From an uncultured Dysgonomonas sp. (GTDB taxonomy: Bacteria; Bacteroidota; Bacteroidia; Bacteroidales; Dysgonomonadaceae), in NCBI GenBank assembly GCA_945292135.1, contig CALYRA010000053.1, positions 1 to 7,189 on the forward strand: a stretch of 7,189 nucleotides of DNA. Reading direction: 5' to 3'. Positions 1 to 7,173 of the stretch are shown here, in pieces. The translations under genes and the position numbers were made by a program. Below the pieces are notes generated by a model. The model searched no databases and had not been told where the DNA came from. It worked only from the letters and a program-made list of their open reading frames with translations. The first letter of the stretch is position 1. Each line of letters starts with the position of its first letter.

Positions 1-968
1 CACACCAAGACAAACTTATTATGTTTGGATCATGTTTTGCTGAAAATATTGGAGAGTTGTTATTACAAAACAAATTTGATGTCAATTTAAACCCTTTCGG
101 AATACTTTATAACCCTTCATCTATAAGCGAGTCCATAAATAGGATATTAGACAAAAAATTATTTACGAATGAAGATATTTTTGAATATCGAGGTTTGTAC
201 CAAAGCTTTTCGCATCATGGGTGGTTTTCAGATGTAGACAAGGATAAATGTTTGGAAAAGATAAACGCTAGTTTGCAAACCGCAATAACAGGAATATTTG
301 AAGCTGATTTCTTATTTATTACTTTCGGAACTTCTTATGTTTATGAATTAAAAGAAAATTCAAAAATCGTCGGCAACTGTCATAAATTACCGTCATCATC
401 ATTCAGCCGATATCGCTTATCAATTGATACGATTGTCAGAGATTGGACAATATTGATAGAACGGTTGAAAGAAAATAACCCGACATTGAAAATTATCATA
501 ACGGTTAGTCCTATCAGGCATTTAAAGGACGGCGCGCACGAAAATCAGTTGAGCAAATCAATATTATTGCTGGCTGTAGATAGATTATGCGGGCGTTTTG
601 ATAATGTCTTTTACTTTCCATCCTACGAGATTGTTTTAGATGAACTTCGTGACTATAGGTTTTACGGAGAAGATATGATTCATCCCAACAATCTGGCTAT
701 AAAATATATATGGAATAAATTTTCCGAAACTTTTTTCTCCAAAGAAACTCATTTGATAATTAAAGAATGGAACAAAATTTCAGCAGCTATTAATCATCGA
801 CCAATAAATCAAAATACGCAGGATTATAAACATTTTTTAAATCAAACTATCCTAAAACTGGATACATTCAAAACGAAATATCCATACATTTGTTGCAGCG
901 CAGAATATAATGAATTAGAAAGTAGATTACAAAATTCAGATGAGATATTCGATTCACGAAATAGCTAA
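1..968 (+). CDS. GSCFA domain protein (SGNH-hydrolase-like), 5'-truncated by window edge
   Basis: The gene is cut by the window edge. The frame is open from base 3 (H-Q-D-K-L-I, then the Met at 21), and that Met sits directly before the signature Gly-Ser-Cys-Phe-Ala (27-41), which in this family lies some 20-30 residues into the protein. The Met at 21 is therefore internal, and roughly 20 residues are missing. The features fit the SGNH/GDSL hydrolase fold: the Ser of GSCFA (codon 30-32) is the expected nucleophile, a Thr-Phe-Gly-Thr-Ser segment lies near 321-335, a Ser-Pro-Ile-Arg-His-Leu-Lys-Asp-Gly stretch near 507-533, and a C-terminal Asp-Met-Ile-His-Pro-Asn carries the likely catalytic Asp (672-674) and His (681-683). 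The family is common in Bacteroidota, but its substrate is unknown to me. The last 29 bases overlap murF-alr, suggesting co-transcription and translational coupling. An acyl- or acetyl-ester hydrolase role linked to cell-wall precursors is inference from fold and neighbour only. No signal peptide can be judged because the N-terminus is missing. Confidence 0.92.
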   Translation, partial: HQDKLIMFGSCFAENIGELLLQNKFDVNLNPFGILYNPSSISESINRILDKKLFTNEDIFEYRGLYQSFSHHGWFSDVDKDKCLEKINASLQTAITGIFEADFLFITFGTSYVYELKENSKIVGNCHKLPSSSFSRYRLSIDTIVRDWTILIERLKENNPTLKIIITVSPIRHLKDGAHENQLSKSILLLAVDRLCGRFDNVFYFPSYEIVLDELRDYRFYGEDMIHPNNLAIKYIWNKFSETFFSKETHLIIKEWNKISAAINHRPINQNTQDYKHFLNQTILKLDTFKTKYPYICCSAEYNELESRLQNSDEIFDSRNS

Positions 969-3414
969 GGCTTTAGGTATAAAGAAAGGTAGTTTTAATG
1001 ATGCGTTTGTCAGTGTTTTACTGACAGATAGCCGTAAAGTGTTTTATCCTTCCGAAACGTTATTTTTCGCAATAATTACTGCAAATAATGATGGTCATAA
1101 GTTCGTTACGGAATTATACAATCAAAATGTAAGAAACTTTGTAGTCAGTACTATACTTCCAGAATGGAATGATTATAAAGATGCCAATTTCCTTATCGTA
1201 CCTAATACGTTGACGGCATTACAAAAAGTAGCTGCATATCATCGACAAAAATTTGATATTCCGGTTGTTGCAATTACAGGCAGTAATGGTAAAACGGTAG
1301 TGAAAGAATGGCTTTATCAGGTTTTGAGTCCTAATTTTAATATTACTCATTCACCACGTAGTTACAATTCTCAGATAGGCGTACCGTTTTCCGTTTGGGA
1401 AATAGATGCAAATACGGAATTAGGTATTTTTGAAGCAGGAATTTCTAAGCCAGAAGAAATGTCCAATTTGGAAGCAGTTATAAACCCGACTATCGGAATA
1501 TTTACAAATTTAGGACAAGCGCATCAAGAAGGATTTGTTTCAATGAAGCAAAAGTGTTTGGAAAAACTTGAGCTTTTTATCAATTGCGATATAATTATTT
1601 GCGAAGAAGAAAATTCTTTACTTGAAGAATGTATGGATATTGCCTGTCTTTCTCAAAAACGGATGACATGGTCTCGCAAAGCTTCCTCAAAAAGTCCTGT
1701 AAAAATCTTTAAAATAGAGAAAAGAGAATCTTCTACCAATATACATCTTTCAATCCTCGATTTTGTCGCAAATATTGAAATTCCTTTTACAGATGAAGCG
1801 TCCATTGAAAATGCAATGCATGTAATAACAGCCGCCAGCTATTTGCATGTAAGACCTAATGAAATAGCTGCCCGGATGAAGGTTCTAGAACCAGTTGCAA
1901 TGCGTTTAGATGTTCGTTCAGGAAAAAATAATTGCATATTGATTAATGATACTTACAATTCAGATCTGAATTCGTTGAATATTGCATTGGATTTTTTAAA
2001 ACAAAGAGCTTCAAATAGTAAATTAAAAAAAGTATTAATATTATCAGATATACCCCAGTCGGGATTGAATAGCAAAGATTTGTATCATATCGCGGCAGAT
2101 TTGATTGAAAAAAAGCAGGTTGATGAATTGATCGGTATCGGTAGGGAAATAAGCGATAACAGCGATTTGTTTAAGAACGTTGATTGCCAGTTTTTCAAAA
2201 CTACCAAAAGTTATATCAATTCCGGAGAATGGCAAAATCTAGCCGATTCGGTCATTTTATTGAAAGGCGCGCGCAGTTTCGAATTTGAGCAGATAGACAG
2301 ATTATTGGAAGTGAAAACTCATGAAACTGTATTAGACGTAGATTTAGACGCTATAGTTCATAACTTTAACTTTGCGAAATCCCATCTTCGATCCAATACA
2401 AAAATAATCTGTATGGTAAAAGCAAACGCATACGGAACAGGGTCTTCCGAAGTGGCAAAAACTTTACAATATCATAAAGCCGATTATCTGGCAGTAGCAG
2501 TTACAGAAGAAGGAGTTACATTGCGTAAAGATGGAATTATATTGCCGATTATCGTATTAAACGCAGAAGTGGGAGGTTTTGAGGAATTGGCAACTTATAA
2601 TTTAGAACCCGAAGTCTATAATTTTAGAATATTGGACGCTTATATAAAAGAAGCGAAGATACAAGGAATTATTAATCATCCAATCCATATCAAAATAGAT
2701 ACAGGGATGCATCGTCTGGGATTTACAAAAGAAGATGTTCCTGAATTGATAAAACGATTGAATAACCAAAACGGTGTGCAAGTACATTCGGTTTTTTCGC
2801 ATTTAGCGGCCAGCGAAAGTTGGACATTTGATGATTTTACGACAAAACAAATTGCTACGTTTAAAGATATTACCTCAAGCATTCAAGAAGGATTGCCATA
2901 TCCAGTCATGAAGCATATTCTAAATTCTGCCGGTATCGAACGTTTTCCTGAAGAGCAAATGGATATGGTACGGTTTGGAATAGGATTGTATGGTATTAGC
3001 GCTAGTGGGAGCGAAGGATTACAAAATGTATGTACATTAAAAACGACCATTCTTCAGATTAAGCAAATTGAAGCGGGCGAGACGGTAGGCTATGGACGAA
3101 AAGGAAAGATCGACCGTAATTCAAAAATTGCTACCATTCGTATAGGATATGCCGACGGACTTAACCGTAAATTTGGTAATTCAACCGGTTCAGTTATTGT
3201 TAACGGGCAAAAAGCGCCCATAGTTGGCAATATTTGTATGGATCTGACTATGATAGATATAACAGACATTGACGGAGTGAAAGAAGGCGATTCCGTCGAA
3301 ATATTTGGAAAAGCCCAATCTGTTGTTGAATTGGCGGAGAAAGCGGAAACAATCCCCTATGAAATACTTACCTCTATATCTCATCGTGTAAAGAAAGTTT
3401 TCTTTAAAGAATGA
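940..3414 (+). CDS. murF-alr: Bifunctional UDP-MurNAc-tripeptide:D-Ala-D-Ala ligase / alanine racemase (MurF-Alr fusion)
   Basis: This 824-residue cytoplasmic fusion enzyme belongs to peptidoglycan precursor synthesis. Residues 1 to about 457 form a Mur ligase. They show the P-loop T113-G-S-N-G-K118-T, the S141-Y-N-S-Q-I-G-V-P segment, Glu165 in F-E-A-G (likely metal ligand), His195 in N-L-G-Q-A-H, a probable carbamylated Lys209, N336-D-T-Y-N-S, and L441-K-G-A-R. Residues about 462 to 824 form a PLP-dependent alanine racemase of normal length. They show Lys494 in V-K-A-N-A-Y-G (the PLP Schiff-base lysine), Arg592, Arg678 in R-F-G-I-G (PLP ring contact), Tyr718 in V-G-Y-G-R (the second catalytic base), Tyr737 in G-Y-A-D-G, M767-D768, and Tyr807. 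Both active sites look intact. The racemase makes D-Ala; the ligase adds D-Ala-D-Ala to UDP-MurNAc-tripeptide, so a separate Ddl must act between them. The start at 940 fits the family N-terminus (M-R-Y-S-I) and lies inside the preceding gene. Fusions of this kind are typical of Bacteroidota. In the ligase half, N-S-D-L replaces the usual MurF N-A-N-P, so its exact activity is less certain than that of the racemase. Confidence 0.96.
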   Translation: MRYSIHEIAKALGIKKGSFNDAFVSVLLTDSRKVFYPSETLFFAIITANNDGHKFVTELYNQNVRNFVVSTILPEWNDYKDANFLIVPNTLTALQKVAAYHRQKFDIPVVAITGSNGKTVVKEWLYQVLSPNFNITHSPRSYNSQIGVPFSVWEIDANTELGIFEAGISKPEEMSNLEAVINPTIGIFTNLGQAHQEGFVSMKQKCLEKLELFINCDIIICEEENSLLEECMDIACLSQKRMTWSRKASSKSPVKIFKIEKRESSTNIHLSILDFVANIEIPFTDEASIENAMHVITAASYLHVRPNEIAARMKVLEPVAMRLDVRSGKNNCILINDTYNSDLNSLNIALDFLKQRASNSKLKKVLILSDIPQSGLNSKDLYHIAADLIEKKQVDELIGIGREISDNSDLFKNVDCQFFKTTKSYINSGEWQNLADSVILLKGARSFEFEQIDRLLEVKTHETVLDVDLDAIVHNFNFAKSHLRSNTKIICMVKANAYGTGSSEVAKTLQYHKADYLAVAVTEEGVTLRKDGIILPIIVLNAEVGGFEELATYNLEPEVYNFRILDAYIKEAKIQGIINHPIHIKIDTGMHRLGFTKEDVPELIKRLNNQNGVQVHSVFSHLAASESWTFDDFTTKQIATFKDITSSIQEGLPYPVMKHILNSAGIERFPEEQMDMVRFGIGLYGISASGSEGLQNVCTLKTTILQIKQIEAGETVGYGRKGKIDRNSKIATIRIGYADGLNRKFGNSTGSVIVNGQKAPIVGNICMDLTMIDITDIDGVKEGDSVEIFGKAQSVVELAEKAETIPYEILTSISHRVKKVFFKE

Positions 3415-3452
3415 AAGTTCAAAATTCTTTTCAAATAATAAAAAAAAACAAA

Positions 3453-3470
3453 AATATTTACTTAAATATT
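3453..3470. repeat. Perfect 8-2-8 inverted repeat in the spacer
   Basis: AATATTTA and TAAATATT are separated by CT. The repeat follows a run of nine A (3440-3448) and a shorter A tract (3450-3454), so the region is probably curved or easily melted. Its right arm touches the proposed -33 box. It has the same 8-2-8 geometry as the repeat at 3543-3560 but different inner bases. It contains no G or C apart from the C in the spacer, so a chance origin in such AT-rich DNA is quite possible. A protein-binding role is inference. Confidence 0.35.
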
Positions 3471-3499
3471 GCACACATAATGAATTATAAATACTTTTA
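3468..3499 (+). promoter_or_regulatory. Candidate Bacteroidota-type promoter for the efflux operon
   Basis: ATTG (3468-3471) and TACTTTTA (3492-3499) are separated by 20 bases. The Bacteroidota primary promoter consensus is TTTG, then 19-21 bases, then TAnnTTTG. The match is 3 of 4 bases in the -33 box and 5 of the 6 fixed positions in the -7 box, with correct spacing. Transcription would begin near 3505, leaving a leader of about 87 bases before the tolC start at 3592. The placement after murF-alr and before a tight three-gene operon supports it. AT-rich DNA gives chance matches easily. Confidence 0.35.
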
Positions 3500-3507
3500 C
3501 GATGAAA

Positions 3508-3521
3508 GTTGTTTAAACAAC
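3508..3521. promoter_or_regulatory. Perfect 14-bp palindrome, candidate operator
   Basis: GTTGTTTAAACAAC reads identically on both strands. It lies about 9 bases downstream of the proposed -7 box, close to the expected transcription start, where a bound dimeric repressor would block initiation. Efflux operons of this type are often controlled by TetR/AcrR- or MarR-family dimers, but no regulator gene is present in the window, so the binding protein is unknown. The palindrome is not followed by a good T tract, so it is a poor terminator. Confidence 0.4.
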
Positions 3522-3542
3522 AAATGACTTTTTCTATTTATA

Positions 3543-3560
3543 AATGTTATTTATAACATT
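3543..3560. promoter_or_regulatory. Perfect 8-2-8 inverted repeat in the tolC leader
   Basis: AATGTTAT and ATAACATT flank TT and end 31 bases before the tolC start codon. In RNA this would be a 7-bp stem with a UUUA loop, positioned in the 5' leader; in DNA it could be a dimer-binding site. It overlaps a second perfect palindrome, ATTTATAAAT (3536-3545), and the 9-mer TATTTATAA occurs at 3535-3543 and again at 3548-3556, 13 bases apart. The function is inferred from position and symmetry alone. Confidence 0.4.
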
Positions 3561-3591
3561 GTAATTTATACTATACAACAAAGAATATCAT

Positions 3592-4980
3592 ATGTCTGGA
3601 AAGAGTTTTTATTTAATTTTCTTTTTCTTCGTTACATTTTCGGGTAGTCTTATAAACGCCCAACAATATTTGACACTTGAAGATTGTCGCAAATTAGCAA
3701 TTGATAATAATAAAGCATTAAAAATAGCTTCTGAGGAAGAAAAACTTGCGTATTATCAGAAAAAAGAGGCTTTGATGAATTTTTTTCCTAAAATTTCCGG
3801 ATCAGGTACATATTTACACTTCAGTGAAGATTTACATTTAATAGGAAAATCAGCTATTCCCTCAAGTATTTCGATCCCCGGTTCAGGTACGGTACCTATC
3901 AGCCCCTCCGTGAAAGAATCAATATATGATGCAGGACGGATAAACATGAGTGATTTTTGGAATGCGGGTTTCTCTTTAACTCAGCCTATATTTCAAGGAG
4001 GAAAAATAATTGCTTATCACGATTTGCGATCTTATGCGGAAAGCTTAGCAAAGACAATGAAAGAAACCCAGATGACAGATGTCATTGTTGAGGTTGATGA
4101 AGCATATTGGCAAGTTGTATCCCTTTCTTATAAACAAAAATTGGCGCAATCTTATGTTGATTTGTTAACTAAAATGGATACAGATATTGAGGCTATGTAT
4201 GAAGAAGGAGTTACGACAAAAGCCGATCGTTTGAGTGTTAAAGTTAAATTGAATGAAGCTGAAATGACTCTGACAAAAGCTGATAATGGCGTTAGTCTTT
4301 CAAAAATGTTACTTTGCCAACTTTGTGGATTAGAAATAAGTGATAAAATAAACTTAGCGGATGAGAATACAAAAGAATTGGTTTTGGATAATCGAGCAGA
4401 AAATATAGAAGATATAGATGACGCTATTTCCAACCGATCTGAAATAAGAAGTCTCGATTTGTCAACCAAAATGTATAAAAAGCAGGAAAAAATTGCTTTT
4501 TCTGAATTTTTACCATCAGCAGGGTTGTCATTAGGATATAATTGGTTAAAACCAAATTTGCAAGATGGATCACAAAGAAATTTTAAAGGTTCTTGGCTTG
4601 TAGCAGTGCAAGTAAAAGTACCGTTAAATTTTATTACGAGTTCCGCTAAATTTAATGCGGCGAAAGTACAGACTCGTATTAAACAATACGAACTGGCAGA
4701 AACGAAAGAACAAATTAAACTTCAAATTAATCAGTCTATTTATAAATTGACTGAGGCAAACAAAAAATTAATTGCTGCATCTAAAAATACTGAAAAAGCA
4801 GATGAAAATTTACGTTATGCGAATGTAGGTTTTGAAGAAGGCGTTATCTCTGCTTCCGATGCTCTATCTGCCCATTCAGCATGGATTTCAGCTCATGCCG
4901 AAAAAATTGACGCGCAGATTGATGTTAAGCTATGCCGTATTTATTTAGACAAAGCATTAGGTCGTAATATAAACAATTAG
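3592..4980 (+). CDS. TolC-family outer membrane efflux protein
   Basis: The 462-residue protein is the outer-membrane channel of a tripartite exporter; as a trimer it forms a beta-barrel with a long periplasmic alpha-helical tunnel. The N-terminus is a signal peptide: Lys4, a Phe-rich hydrophobic core at about 6-19, then I-N-A|Q-Q with probable signal peptidase I cleavage after Ala23. There is no lipobox cysteine. The mature protein opens with L-T-L-E-D-C-R-K-L-A, the usual start of the first outer-membrane-efflux repeat. The typical internal duplication is visible: Y-E-E-G-V-T (about 203-208) and F-E-E-G-V-I (about 414-419) each precede a long helix ending in a G-L or G-R turn. A Ser/Pro/Gly-rich stretch at about 86-106 likely belongs to the first extracellular barrel strands. 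It is the first gene of the operon, 8 bases before the HlyD gene. The start at 3592 is the only one giving an intact signal peptide. Substrate cannot be told from sequence. Confidence 0.94.
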   Translation: MSGKSFYLIFFFFVTFSGSLINAQQYLTLEDCRKLAIDNNKALKIASEEEKLAYYQKKEALMNFFPKISGSGTYLHFSEDLHLIGKSAIPSSISIPGSGTVPISPSVKESIYDAGRINMSDFWNAGFSLTQPIFQGGKIIAYHDLRSYAESLAKTMKETQMTDVIVEVDEAYWQVVSLSYKQKLAQSYVDLLTKMDTDIEAMYEEGVTTKADRLSVKVKLNEAEMTLTKADNGVSLSKMLLCQLCGLEISDKINLADENTKELVLDNRAENIEDIDDAISNRSEIRSLDLSTKMYKKQEKIAFSEFLPSAGLSLGYNWLKPNLQDGSQRNFKGSWLVAVQVKVPLNFITSSAKFNAAKVQTRIKQYELAETKEQIKLQINQSIYKLTEANKKLIAASKNTEKADENLRYANVGFEEGVISASDALSAHSAWISAHAEKIDAQIDVKLCRIYLDKALGRNINN

Positions 4981-4988
4981 AAATATAT

Positions 4989-5990
4989 ATGAGTACAGAA
5001 AATCAAAAAGCTGACGCAAAGTCGAAGCTTATTCCTATTCTGGGCTTCACTACAGTTATAGTATTGGTAGGTCTTTATGGATTCTTCTTTTTGAATCAGA
5101 AAGATAATATTATACAAGGAGAAGCCGAAATAACAGAGGTTCGTATTTCCAGTAAGATTCCTGGACGTATAGCTAAATTCTTTGTCAAAGAAGGAGATTT
5201 TGTGAATAAAGGCGATACGCTGGCTATATTAAGCGCGCCGGATATAGATGCGAAATTGGTGCAGGCGGATGCTGCCGAACAAAGCGCTATAGCGCAAAAC
5301 AGAAAGGCAATAAAAGGTGCTCGTTCAGAAGAAAAACAAGGCGCTTATGAAACATGGCAAAAAGCAAAGGCAGGATTAGGAATTGCTGAAAAATCATATC
5401 GCCGTATACAAAACTTATTTGATAAAGGAGTTGTGACAGCACAGCAACGAGACGAAGCCGAAGCTAATTATCAATCATCAATAGCTACCGAAAGAGCTGC
5501 CAAATCTCAATATGATATGGCGTTGAACGGATCGGAAATAGAAGATAAAGATGCAGCTTCAGCAATGGTAATACGCGCTAAAGGAGCAGTAGCAGAGGCT
5601 GCCTCATACGTTGCTGAAAGTTATTTGATTTCACCTATTGATGGACAAATATCCGAACGGTTTCCTAATGAGTGGGAATTAGTCGGTACAGGCGCTCCAA
5701 TTTTTAACATTATGGATTTTTCAGATAAATGGGGAACATTTAATATTCGTGAAGACCGTTTAGCGCGTTTCAAAATGAACGATGAAATAGACGTCTTTGT
5801 TCCGGCAATAGATCAATATGTTAAAATGAAAATATATTACCGTAAAGATTTGGGTACATACGCAGCATGGAAGGCTACAAAAACTACGGGTCAATACGAT
5901 CGTAAAACATTCGAAGTAAGAGCTCACTTTTTAGATAAAGATAAGACAGTTGACGTAATTCCGGGAATGTCTCTTATCATAAAGGAATAA
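4989..5990 (+). CDS. HlyD-family periplasmic adaptor (membrane fusion protein)
   Basis: The 333-residue protein links an inner-membrane transporter to a TolC channel. Its layout is a short Lys-containing cytoplasmic tail, a membrane anchor at about 14-35, and the first half of a biotinyl-lipoyl-like domain at about 44-82 (I-S-S-K-I-P-G-R-I, V-K-E-G-D-F-V-N-K-G-D). An Ala/Glu/Lys-rich coiled-coil hairpin follows at about 86-212, then the second lipoyl half at about 213-243 (S-P-I-D-G-Q-I) and a beta-barrel region to the end. Near the hairpin tip, Arg139-x3-Leu143-x6-Thr150 matches the RLS motif that adaptors use to contact TolC, with a conservative Ser-to-Thr change. This supports pairing with the TolC gene 8 bases upstream. 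The permease gene follows after 10 bases. The nearest architecture in E. coli is the YhiI/YbhG type. There is no signal-peptidase site, so it is anchored rather than secreted. Confidence 0.94.
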   Translation: MSTENQKADAKSKLIPILGFTTVIVLVGLYGFFFLNQKDNIIQGEAEITEVRISSKIPGRIAKFFVKEGDFVNKGDTLAILSAPDIDAKLVQADAAEQSAIAQNRKAIKGARSEEKQGAYETWQKAKAGLGIAEKSYRRIQNLFDKGVVTAQQRDEAEANYQSSIATERAAKSQYDMALNGSEIEDKDAASAMVIRAKGAVAEAASYVAESYLISPIDGQISERFPNEWELVGTGAPIFNIMDFSDKWGTFNIREDRLARFKMNDEIDVFVPAIDQYVKMKIYYRKDLGTYAAWKATKTTGQYDRKTFEVRAHFLDKDKTVDVIPGMSLIIKE

Positions 5991-6000
5991 ATAAAAATAG

Positions 6001-7173
6001 ATGGAATCTTCAAAGACAGGATTTAAACCCGTATTTCTTAGGGAATGCAAGCGTATACTTACCTCCAAGATTTGTATTTGGGGGTTAATTGTCGCGCCTA
6101 TCCTTTCTATGATAACCCTTGTATATATGATGAATGAGGGTTTACCTACCAAGATACCAATAGCGGTAGTAGACAACGATAATTCGTCTACGTCACGATC
6201 ATTTATACGGCAATTAGATGCTTTCCCGAAAACCGATATTATATATAAAAGTCTTTCATTCCGCGAAGCAAGAGAACGGATGGAACGAGCAGAAATATAC
6301 GCTGTACTTACAATTCCTAAAGATTTTGGAACAGATGCGGCATCAGGTCGTCAACCCAAGTTGGTATATTATACCAATAATGCTTTTTTAATTTCGGGGT
6401 CGTTACTCTTTCAGGATTTAAAGACAGTTTCAACCTTAGCTTCGGCTAATGTTGTCTTGAAAACGGGGAAAGCTAAAGGTTATACTAATGATCAGTTGAT
6501 GCCGATTGTTCAGCCGATATCCGTTGAATCTCATCCATTAAGTAATCCCTGGATGAATTATTCGGTTTATCTCAATAATGTACTTCTTCCCACGCTTATA
6601 CAATTAATGCTGTTTATGTTTACGGTTTCCAGCTTTGGATCAGAAATTAAACTATCTAATGGAAGATATTTGCTAAGGCTGTCCGGAAACTCTATTTGGA
6701 GGACGATATTGGGAAAAACATTACCCTATACTATTTTGATGTCAATAATAGCATTTTTAGTAATGACCGTGTTGTATTATTATAATCACTTTCCGTTGAA
6801 TTGCAGTTTCTTAGTGATGTTTGCGGATTATATGTGTTTGATAATTGCATCACAAGGTTTTGGACTTATTTTGATCGGATTGTTCAAGAATTATCGTTTT
6901 GCCTTGAGTATAGCAAGTCTGATCGGTATGGTTACATTTTCTCTTGTTGGAATGTCTTTTCCTGCGTTGGCGATGGATGGACCTTTGCAAAGTATTGGTT
7001 ATCTTTTACCTATGCGTCACTTCCTCTTGATATATATAGATCAGGGTTTGAATGGTTGGCCGTTAGGCTATTCAGCATATCATTTTGCCGCGCTCTTGGG
7101 TTTTGTTCTGATATCTATTTTTTTCTGGGGTTCTATAAAAAAACTATTATGTGATAATGTTTATGAACCATAA
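6001..7173 (+). CDS. ABC-2 type transporter permease (YhhJ/DrrB-like)
   Basis: The 390-residue inner-membrane subunit probably moves substrate toward the HlyD adaptor. It has the standard ABC-2 exporter layout: a short amphipathic N-terminus (F-L-R-E-C-K-R-I-L), membrane segment 1 at about 24-44, then a large periplasmic domain at about 45-190 starting I-P-I-A-V-V-D-N-D-N-S-S. Five more hydrophobic segments lie at about 192-212, 240-260, 268-295, 300-322 and 358-378. The I-A-V-V-D-N-D opening of the loop and the late Y-L-L-P-M-R-H motif (about 334-340) are typical of the family. No Walker A or ABC signature is present, so ATP must be hydrolysed by a separate protein that is not in this window. 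It follows the adaptor gene by 10 bases in the same operon. The gene is complete; only 16 bases remain after it. Substrate is unknown; hydrophobic drugs or envelope lipids are possibilities for the family. Confidence 0.94.
   Translation: MESSKTGFKPVFLRECKRILTSKICIWGLIVAPILSMITLVYMMNEGLPTKIPIAVVDNDNSSTSRSFIRQLDAFPKTDIIYKSLSFREARERMERAEIYAVLTIPKDFGTDAASGRQPKLVYYTNNAFLISGSLLFQDLKTVSTLASANVVLKTGKAKGYTNDQLMPIVQPISVESHPLSNPWMNYSVYLNNVLLPTLIQLMLFMFTVSSFGSEIKLSNGRYLLRLSGNSIWRTILGKTLPYTILMSIIAFLVMTVLYYYNHFPLNCSFLVMFADYMCLIIASQGFGLILIGLFKNYRFALSIASLIGMVTFSLVGMSFPALAMDGPLQSIGYLLPMRHFLLIYIDQGLNGWPLGYSAYHFAALLGFVLISIFFWGSIKKLLCDNVYEP

Noticed and set aside
21..23. ATG as the start of the GSCFA gene
   Set aside because: It lies directly before the GSCFA signature and the frame stays open to the window edge with family-like residues before it, so the real start is outside.
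3406..3430. Hairpin AAAGAA/TTCTTT across the end of murF-alr as a terminator
   Set aside because: The stem is AT-only at its base apart from one G-C pair, has an asymmetric internal loop, includes the stop codon, and is followed by A-rich rather than T-rich sequence.
3190..3474. Antisense ORF of 94 codons over the end of alr
   Set aside because: It lies opposite well-conserved racemase motifs, and its composition follows from the complement of that gene.
3480..3527. 15-codon ORF in the spacer (M-N-Y-K-Y-F-Y...), possible leader peptide
   Set aside because: It is short, has no regulatory codon pattern or attenuator pair, and overlaps the candidate promoter, so chance is the simpler explanation.
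4152..4469. Antisense ORF of 105 codons inside tolC
   Set aside because: It is opposite a clear TolC helical region and has a Ser/Leu/Ile-rich composition typical of a shadow frame.
6801..7154. 117-codon plus-strand ORF inside the permease gene
   Set aside because: It is out of frame with the permease, whose membrane segments run continuously across the region; its Cys/Phe/Trp/Tyr-rich product is a frame artefact.
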